DNA of 17,082 nt, taken from contig JADGQG010000016.1 in assembly GCA_017882025.1 (NCBI GenBank), forward strand, positions 1 through 17,082, read 5' to 3'. The stretch comes from Chloroflexota bacterium (GTDB taxonomy: Bacteria > Chloroflexota > Limnocylindria > Limnocylindrales > CSP1-4). Under the pieces are notes generated by a model. The model was not told the origin of the DNA. It ran no database searches and worked only from the letters and a program-made list of their open reading frames with translations. Below are positions 7,466 through 12,679 of this stretch, piece after piece (the stretch's first letter is position 1; each line of letters begins with the position of its first letter). A program made the translations under genes and the position numbers.

Positions 7466-8821
7466 TTACTTGCCCACCCCGATCGTCTCGGCCTCCTTCT
7501 GCATCTCGTCGGCCGCGGCCTTCGGGTCCAGGGTGCCGCTCGTCATCTTCTCGAGCGTGCCGTTGAGCGCTGTGGCCAGCTCGCTCCACGTCGAGATCGC
7601 CGGCTGCGCCTTGGTGTCCTTGAGCTGCTGGCCGAACAAGGCAACGTTCTTGTCGTTCTTGAGGGTCGGGTCGTCCCATGCCGCCTGGACGGCCGGCAGG
7701 TCGGTCACGTCGGCGTACCAGGCGACCTGCGTCTTGGGGTCGGTGAGGTACTGGACGAATTTCCAGGCCAGGTCCTTGTTCTTGCTGTCCTTGTAGACGA
7801 CCAGGTTGCCACCGCCGATGAACGAGGTCGCGGTCACCTTCTTGGGCATCGGGGCGAGCGCCCACTTGGCATCGAAGCCCGCGCCGCCAGCGGTCTTGAG
7901 GAGGCCGATGTGCCACGGCCCGGAGAAGAACATCGGGTGGGTTCCGGCAACGAAGGCGGGCGTGATGTCGAAGTTGGCGGGTACCGACTTCGGGGTCAGG
8001 CCTGCCTTGAAGAACGACTCGTAGAACGTCAGGGCTTCAACGGCCTGTGGGCTGTTCAGCTGGAACTTGCCCTGCGCGTCCATGACGTCGCCGCCGTTCG
8101 ACCACAGGAAGGGAAAGTATTCCTGCCAGTTCTTGGCGCCCAGCCCGATTCCCCAGGTCGCGCCGCCCTTGGATTTCATCGCCGTGGCCATCGTCATGAG
8201 GTCGTCCCATGTCGCGGGCGGCGTGCTGATGCCGGCTTTCGTCGCGATATCGGTGCGGTAGTAGAGGAGCCTGGTTTCCACGTACCACGGCACCCCGTAC
8301 ACCGTGCCGTTGACGATGTTCGTATTCCAGGCGGCCTGGAAGAACGTGCTCGCCTGGAAGGTGGCGGGCACGGTTTCAAGGGCCGCGGTGGCCGCGAACT
8401 GGCCCATCATGTCGGTGCCCATCTGGCTGACGTCGGGCGTCTGGTGGCCGGCGATCGCGGTCGTGAGCTTCGCGACGGCCTGGCCCCAGTCGACCGGCGT
8501 CACGTTGACCGTGGTGCCCGGGTTGTCCTTCATGAACGTCGCGGCCAGGTCCTTGAGCTTGACCCCCTCATTGCCCATCGCCCACACCGTCAGCGTTCCG
8601 CCGACCGAGGCCGCCGGGCTGACGGCGGGCGCCTGGCTGCCAGCTGCCTGGCTGGCCGATCCGCCGGGCGCGGTGCTGCCCGATCCGCCGGGCGCGGTGC
8701 TGCCGGCGTTCGTGCCGCAGGCTGCGACAAGGAGGCCCACGCCGGCGAGGATGGCGGCGAACCGGAAGGGCCTTGACCGCGCCCGACTGCTCCGGCGCGA
8801 CGTCGAAAGAGGCTGCAACAT
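7466..8821 (-). CDS. Lipoprotein sugar-binding protein of a CUT1 ABC importer (SBP_bac_1)
   Basis: A 451-residue extracellular solute-binding protein. The N-terminus is basic (MLQPLSTSRRSSRARSRPFR), then a hydrophobic stretch and the lipobox LVAAC with Cys35, so it should be a membrane-anchored lipoprotein. A Gly/Ser/Pro/Ala linker at about 36-63 includes two identical GSTAPGGS units. The binding domain starts near GGTLTVWAMG and includes GVPWYVETRLLYYRTD and the segment FFSGPWHIGLLK, all family-1 features. It heads the operon and should deliver sugars to the two permeases. The start ATG at 8821 is preferred over an upstream in-frame extension to 8926 because an AGGAGA lies 6 nt before it and the signal peptide begins there. 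Beta-1,2-gluco-oligosaccharide as ligand is inferred from the neighbouring enzymes only. Confidence 0.92.
   Translation of the reverse strand: MLQPLSTSRRSSRARSRPFRFAAILAGVGLLVAACGTNAGSTAPGGSGSTAPGGSASQAAGSQAPAVSPAASVGGTLTVWAMGNEGVKLKDLAATFMKDNPGTTVNVTPVDWGQAVAKLTTAIAGHQTPDVSQMGTDMMGQFAATAALETVPATFQASTFFQAAWNTNIVNGTVYGVPWYVETRLLYYRTDIATKAGISTPPATWDDLMTMATAMKSKGGATWGIGLGAKNWQEYFPFLWSNGGDVMDAQGKFQLNSPQAVEALTFYESFFKAGLTPKSVPANFDITPAFVAGTHPMFFSGPWHIGLLKTAGGAGFDAKWALAPMPKKVTATSFIGGGNLVVYKDSKNKDLAWKFVQYLTDPKTQVAWYADVTDLPAVQAAWDDPTLKNDKNVALFGQQLKDTKAQPAISTWSELATALNGTLEKMTSGTLDPKAAADEMQKEAETIGVGK
8657..8704 (-). repeat. Perfect 24-bp tandem duplication in the binding-protein linker
   Basis: Positions 8657-8680 and 8681-8704 are identical and adjacent. 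Each copy encodes eight linker residues (GSTAPGGS as read in the protein), just behind the lipobox cysteine. It lengthens the flexible tether without changing the frame and may vary in copy number by replication slippage. Confidence 0.85.
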
Positions 8822-8827
8822 GTCTGT

Positions 8828-8833
8828 TCTCCT
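8828..8833 (-). promoter_or_regulatory. Shine-Dalgarno deciding the start of the binding-protein gene
   Basis: Minus-strand AGGAGA lies 6 nt before the ATG at 8821. It argues against the longer reading frame that would otherwise begin at 8926 and hide the signal peptide. Confidence 0.65.
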
Positions 8834-8923
8834 GTGCAGGTTGCCCGCAGCTCGCCGGCCTGGCGAACGCGCCTGAGTCGTTCCGGAGGCATGTGCCAGT
8901 CTGTTGTCCCGGCACCCCCACGT

Positions 8924-8940
8924 CATGACGGTTCGTCATG
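8924..8940. promoter_or_regulatory. Perfect inverted repeat, candidate operator
   Basis: CATGACG-gtt-CGTCATG is a perfect 7-bp inverted repeat with a 3-bp spacer, overlapping the 10-bp palindrome CGTCATGACG at 8921-8930. It lies about 103 bp upstream of the binding-protein start and 112 bp upstream of the exporter ATPase start. The position suits a repressor or activator site for one or both directions. The cognate regulator is not in the window, and the odd spacer does not match a standard LacI operator. Confidence 0.4.
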
Positions 8941-9043
8941 CGGCTCGCTTCGGGACTGCACATGGGAGCCCGGTCGATGGACATCCGTGCGACCCTGTCG
9001 CCCGAACGAATGATTGGCGGCGAAACATCGCACGCCGGACCAC

Positions 9044-9048
9044 GAGGA
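9044..9048 (+). promoter_or_regulatory. Shine-Dalgarno deciding the exporter ATPase start
   Basis: GAGGA lies 4 nt before the ATG at 9053. This favours that ATG over the in-frame TTG at 9014, which would add 13 unconserved residues and has no comparable site. Confidence 0.5.
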
Positions 9049-9052
9049 TTTC

Positions 9053-10084
9053 ATGCTTGAGCTCGCGATCTCCGCCGAGGGCCTTCGCAAGTCCTACGGC
9101 AGCGTGCACGCCCTGCGGGGGATCGACCTGGCCGTCCCGGCCGGGACGATCCTTGGCCTCCTTGGCCCCAACGGCGCCGGGAAGACGACGGCCGTCCGCA
9201 TCCTGACCACGCTCCTGCACCCCGACGAGGGCCGCGCCACGGTGGCCGGCCACGACGTCCTGCACGAGCCGGACGCCGTGCGCGCGGCGATCGGCCTCAG
9301 CGGCCAGTTCGCGGCCGTGGACGAGAACCTGACTGGCCACGAGAACCTGGAGATGGTCGGCCGGCTGCTCCACATCGGCCGGCCCGCGGCACGGGCTCGC
9401 GCAGACGAGCTGCTGGCGACCTTTGACCTCGTGGCCGCCGGCGGCCGACCCGCCCGCACCTACTCGGGGGGCATGCGTCGCCGCCTGGACCTCGCGGCGA
9501 GCCTGGTCGGCCGCCCGGAGGTCCTCTTCCTGGACGAGCCGACGACCGGGCTGGACCCGGCCAGCCGCCTCGGGCTGTGGGACGTCATCGAGGGCCTGGT
9601 CGCCGGCGGGACGACGATCCTCCTGACCACCCAGTACCTGGAAGAGGCCGACCGCCTCGCGAACCGGATCGCCGTGATCGACGACGGCCTCCTCATCGCC
9701 GAGGGGACCGCGAACGAGCTGAAGGATCGCCTTGGCGAGGACGTCGTGGACGTCCGGGTCGCCGATCCGCAGCGGACCGGGGAAGCGCTGGAGCTCCTCC
9801 GCCCACTTGCGGCCGCCGACCCGCGGGCAGACGCCGGCGAGGGTCGTATCCACCTCCCCGTCCACCACGGAGCCGGCACCCTCGCCGAGGTCGTCCGCCG
9901 GATCGACGGGGCCGGCCTGGAGATCGCGGAGCTCTCCCTCCACCGGCCCAGCCTGGACGATGTCTTCCTGGCCCTCACCGGCCATCGCGCCGAGGACGGG
10001 TTCCCGACCGACGGCACCGGCCACGCTGGGGCTCCCGGCCCTCGCCGCCGCTTCGGCCGCCCCGCGAAGAGGAACGCCGCATGA
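9053..10084 (+). CDS. ABC-2 exporter ATPase, DrrA/daunorubicin-resistance type
   Basis: A 343-residue nucleotide-binding protein. Walker A is GPNGAGKTT (38-46), the signature is YSGGMRRRLDLA (137-148), and Walker B is VLFLDEPTTGLD (157-168). The switch position usually held by histidine is Gln194 in LLTTQYLEEAD, as in the DrrA group. The C-terminal extension (about 225-310) ends with the PSLDDVFLALTG element of this group, followed by a basic Pro/Arg/Gly tail (320-343). It should power the membrane protein encoded next, exporting an unknown hydrophobic compound, lipid or drug. The two genes overlap by ATGA, so their products are made together. It should not be taken as the missing ATPase of the divergent sugar importer: it lacks the MalK-type C-terminal OB domain and is paired with an ABC-2 permease. 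Confidence 0.93.
   Translation: MLELAISAEGLRKSYGSVHALRGIDLAVPAGTILGLLGPNGAGKTTAVRILTTLLHPDEGRATVAGHDVLHEPDAVRAAIGLSGQFAAVDENLTGHENLEMVGRLLHIGRPAARARADELLATFDLVAAGGRPARTYSGGMRRRLDLAASLVGRPEVLFLDEPTTGLDPASRLGLWDVIEGLVAGGTTILLTTQYLEEADRLANRIAVIDDGLLIAEGTANELKDRLGEDVVDVRVADPQRTGEALELLRPLAAADPRADAGEGRIHLPVHHGAGTLAEVVRRIDGAGLEIAELSLHRPSLDDVFLALTGHRAEDGFPTDGTGHAGAPGPRRRFGRPAKRNAA
10067..10073 (+). promoter_or_regulatory. Shine-Dalgarno of the exporter permease
   Basis: AAGAGGA within the end of the ATPase gene lies 7 nt before the ATG at 10081. It fixes that start, which overlaps the ATPase stop as ATGA. Confidence 0.6.
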
Positions 10085-10899
10085 CCGCCCCCGCCGCATC
10101 GGCCACCGCAGGCCGCCCGATCCCGCAGAGCCATCGCCGGGCCATGTGGATCGTCACCGACTCGATCACGCTCGCCTGGCGGAACATGCTGGCGGTCGTC
10201 CGGAACCCGCAGCTCCTCGTCGTCGACACGATCACGCCGATCATGTTCGTGCTGCTCTTCGCGTTCGTCTTCGGCGGCGCCATCAAGACGCCGGGCATCG
10301 ACTACGTGACGTTCCTGATGCCCGGAATCTTCGTCCAGACCGTCGTCTTTGGCGGCACGGGCACCGCGATCGGCCTCGCCGAAGACCTCCAGAAGGGGAT
10401 CATCGACCGATTCCGCTCGCTCCCCATGGCGCCCTCCGGCGTGCTGATCGGGCGGACGTTCGCGGACCTCCTGCGCAACGCCTACACCGTCGCCGTCATG
10501 ACGGTGGTCGGATTCCTCATCGGCTTCCGGTTCACCGGCAGCGTCGGGGAGCTCGTCCTCGCCCTTGTGCTCGTGACCCTCTTCGGCTACTCGATCAGCT
10601 GGCTCTCGGCGAACATCGGCCTCCGTGCGAAGTCCGCCCAGGCCGCCCAGGGGGCGATCTTCATCCCGGTCTTCCCGCTCACGTTCGCCAGCTCGGCCTT
10701 CGTACCAGTGGCCACGATGCCGGACTGGCTGCGCCCGATCGCCGAGGCAAACCCGGTCACGGTTGTCGTGAACGCCGCCCGCGGGCTCATCCTGGGCACG
10801 GCCGACGCCGGGATGGTGCTCCTCGCGCTGGGCTGGATCGCCGGGATCGTCGCGGTCTTCGCCCCGCTGGCCATCTGGACCTACCGCCGCCGGGGGTAG
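10081..10899 (+). CDS. ABC-2 exporter permease, DrrB type
   Basis: A 272-residue inner-membrane protein with six hydrophobic segments (about 48-66, 76-96, 133-150, 157-178, 190-210, 243-265). EDLQKGIIDRFRSLPM (101-116) and the stretch SSAFVPVATMPDWLRPIAEA (204-223) with following NPVT are typical of the DrrB/ABC2_membrane group. It should form the export path with the ATPase encoded immediately upstream. The substrate is unknown; related pairs export antibiotics, glycolipids or other amphiphiles. The ATG at 10081 is chosen because of the ATGA overlap and the AAGAGGA site; the open frame extends further upstream, but that part overlaps the ATPase. Confidence 0.92.
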   Translation: MTAPAASATAGRPIPQSHRRAMWIVTDSITLAWRNMLAVVRNPQLLVVDTITPIMFVLLFAFVFGGAIKTPGIDYVTFLMPGIFVQTVVFGGTGTAIGLAEDLQKGIIDRFRSLPMAPSGVLIGRTFADLLRNAYTVAVMTVVGFLIGFRFTGSVGELVLALVLVTLFGYSISWLSANIGLRAKSAQAAQGAIFIPVFPLTFASSAFVPVATMPDWLRPIAEANPVTVVVNAARGLILGTADAGMVLLALGWIAGIVAVFAPLAIWTYRRRG

Positions 10900-10956
10900 G
10901 AGCAGTCGCTCGGTCTGCAAATCGCGCGTGGCAAGCTTGAGCGATGGCATCCCCGG

Positions 10957-10962
10957 TATGAT
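10957..10962 (+). promoter_or_regulatory. Candidate -10 element of a leaderless transcript (LysM gene)
   Basis: TATGAT ends 7 nt before the ATG at 10970, which puts the expected transcription start at or next to the start codon. No ribosome site is seen before this ATG. A TTGAGC at 10937 is only 14 bp upstream, too close for a good -35 box. Confidence 0.4.
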
Positions 10963-10969
10963 CGACGGC

Positions 10970-12280
10970 ATGACGGAGCGCAGCGCCATTGGAACCGAGC
11001 GACAGGTCGTCTGTCCGTTCGTTGCACTCGACGACGACCGGGACCACCGGTCCGACGCGCCAGATCATCGGCATCGCTGCTTCGCGGAAAGCCCGCCCGC
11101 GTCCCGGGCGCTCGCCCACCAGGCCGCCTACTGCCTCTCGTCCTCCTTCCCCGGCTGCCCGACGTTCATGGACTGGGCGCGGCGCGAGGCCGCACCGCCG
11201 AAGGACGAGCCGATCCGGACCCTTCGTGAGACGCCAACGGCGCCACGACAGGCCGAGCGATCCGGCGACGCGGCGGGCGGACCGAGCGCGCCCCAGGACG
11301 CGCCGGGGATGCCGCCACGTTCGCGACGGGCCGACTGGACGGCGCCGCCGCCGTGGGCTCCCAACGCGGGCTCGGCCGCCGGCCCCGGAGTCGGCCCCGA
11401 AAGGCCCATCGACGAGGATGCAGCGGCCAGCCCCGGCCTCGGTGCCTGGTCGGGCTCGGCGCTCGGCGGCCTCGCAGCTTCCGCCGGCCCGGCCGACGAC
11501 GAGCTGGCCCGGTCGGTCCAGCCACCCCCCGATGTGGATCGCGAACCGGACTTCGTCCAGCCGGAGGAGGCCGCGCCGGCGTTCCTTGCCGGTCGCGCGT
11601 CACGACCCAACCGGGCGGACCGGGCCCCATTCCTGCCCGCCGACCTGGACGCTTCGCGCGGCACTCCGCGCGCCGAGCCGTCGCGTGGGGAGGCCGTGGG
11701 CTACACGCCGGGCGATCCCTCGCGGCGGGTGCCGGGGCGCGACCGCGACCGGGAGCGTGCGATCGAGCGCGCCCCGGTCCGTGCCGTCGAGCGCGTCCCG
11801 GACCGGGCCGTCGTGGATCCCGCGGCGCCGTCGTGGGAGCGACCGCGGCGCTTCGAGGGTTACCCGTCGCTCAAGTCGAGCGGCGGTGGGGTTGCGGCGC
11901 TCCCGCGCCCGCTCCTCTACGGCCTGATCGTCCTCATCGTCGGCATCGCGCTCTTCGCGACGCCGTTCCTGTTCCGCAGCCTCACCGGCGGCGATGGCGG
12001 CGCAACGGCGAGCCCGGCGCCGCTCGCGAGCGCCTCGCCGGGCGCGTCCGCAGCGTCCTCTGTGTCGCCCGTGGCGTCGGCCAGCCCGACCGTCTACACG
12101 GTCGCGGCGGGCGACACGCTCTCGCGGATCGCCAAGAAGTACGGGGTCACCGTTGACCAGATCGTGAAGGCCAACCCGCAGATCAAGAACCCGGACAAGC
12201 TCGCACTCGGCGCTCAGCTCGTGATCCCGCCACCGGTGGAGCCGGCGATCACCAACGGGGCCATCACGCCGGCCCCGTAG
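10970..12280 (+). CDS. Single-pass membrane protein with four-cysteine N-terminal motif and extracytoplasmic LysM domain
   Basis: A 436-residue protein. The N-terminal 70 residues carry a conserved-looking motif: CPF at 15, DDRDHRSDAPDHRHRC (22-37), HQAAYCL (50-56) and GCPTFMDWA (62-70), with cysteines 15, 37, 55 and 63. A long Pro/Ala/Arg-rich, probably disordered region follows (72-308), including short repeats of the kind RAVERxP (263-281). One transmembrane helix lies at about 313-334, then a Ser/Ala/Pro linker, and a LysM domain at 375-420 (YTVAAGDTLSRIAKKYGVTV through LALGAQLVIP). The predicted topology is cysteine head in the cytoplasm and LysM on peptidoglycan. I associate this head with LysM proteins of Chloroflexota; its function is not known to me. 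ATG 10970 is chosen because homologous residues start just after it; GTG 10928 and ATG 10958 are alternatives. Confidence 0.85.
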   Translation: MTERSAIGTERQVVCPFVALDDDRDHRSDAPDHRHRCFAESPPASRALAHQAAYCLSSSFPGCPTFMDWARREAAPPKDEPIRTLRETPTAPRQAERSGDAAGGPSAPQDAPGMPPRSRRADWTAPPPWAPNAGSAAGPGVGPERPIDEDAAASPGLGAWSGSALGGLAASAGPADDELARSVQPPPDVDREPDFVQPEEAAPAFLAGRASRPNRADRAPFLPADLDASRGTPRAEPSRGEAVGYTPGDPSRRVPGRDRDRERAIERAPVRAVERVPDRAVVDPAAPSWERPRRFEGYPSLKSSGGGVAALPRPLLYGLIVLIVGIALFATPFLFRSLTGGDGGATASPAPLASASPGASAASSVSPVASASPTVYTVAAGDTLSRIAKKYGVTVDQIVKANPQIKNPDKLALGAQLVIPPPVEPAITNGAITPAP

Positions 12281-12334
12281 CCATCGCGTGGGGGCGCCGG
12301 GGTTTCCAGGCCTGAGCTGCGCAGCCGCGCGGCG

Positions 12335-12667
12335 TCAGCGACGCGGCGTCAGGTTGATCGAGGTGATCTTGCCGGCCTCGACGCGGAACGCGGCATCGAG
12401 GTGCTGGGACTCGGCGCCGGGCCTCACGACGAGGAGGTCCGCCTGGTACGTGTTCCCCATGTCCTGGACGGCACCCGGGATCATCTTCAGGCCGGCGTCG
12501 GCGCGAAGGAACCAGCCGCTGACCTGGTCCAGGCCGCGAAGCGTCCGAGCGTTCTCGCCGACGTGGATCCGCATCTCGATCCGCTCGTCCATCAGCGCGA
12601 CCGCGCCCTCGCGCGATCCCCCGTTGAGCTGCTCGAAGAACAGCTCCATCGTGTCGGTGGCTCCCAT
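12335..12667 (-). CDS. Small NTF2/SnoaL-like protein of unknown function
   Basis: A 110-residue soluble protein with the pattern of a SnoaL-like NTF2 fold. It has an N-terminal helix (TMELFFEQLNGGSREGAVAL), a short RIHV strand region, then a beta-rich C-terminal half ending in FRVEAGKITSINLTPRR, which matches the common last strand of the family. The cone-shaped pocket of this fold binds small hydrophobic molecules or serves as an isomerase or a structural domain. No catalytic residues can be assigned here. It follows the methyltransferase/reductase gene by 9 bp and probably shares its transcript, although a TANNNT hexamer also precedes its ATG. No Shine-Dalgarno is visible. Confidence 0.75.
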   Translation of the reverse strand: MGATDTMELFFEQLNGGSREGAVALMDERIEMRIHVGENARTLRGLDQVSGWFLRADAGLKMIPGAVQDMGNTYQADLLVVRPGAESQHLDAAFRVEAGKITSINLTPRR

Positions 12668-12673
12668 GGGTTG

Positions 12674-12679
12674 AGTCTA
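12674..12679 (-). promoter_or_regulatory. Candidate -10 element before the NTF2-like gene
   Basis: Minus-strand TAGACT lies 6 nt before the ATG at 12667 and no ribosome site is seen. Its first three bases are also the stop codon of the upstream gene, so the match may be chance. Confidence 0.25.

Larger units (their letters stand above)
8822..9052. other. Divergent intergenic region between the sugar operon and the exporter genes
   Basis: This 231-bp stretch separates the minus-strand sugar operon from the plus-strand exporter pair, so promoters for both should lie here. I could not identify convincing -35/-10 pairs in either direction. It contains a perfect inverted repeat at 8924-8940 that is described separately. 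No small ORF with coding character is seen. Confidence 0.6.

Noticed and set aside
7466..8926. Longer form of the binding protein beginning at 8926
   Set aside because: The added 35 residues precede a normal lipoprotein signal peptide, and an AGGAGA sits before the ATG at 8821.
12316..12344. Palindrome GCTGCGCAGC and hairpin GCGTC-agc-GACGC between the convergent LysM and NTF2-like genes
   Set aside because: Both stems are short and lack a T-run; such pairs are frequent by chance at this GC content, so no terminator is called.
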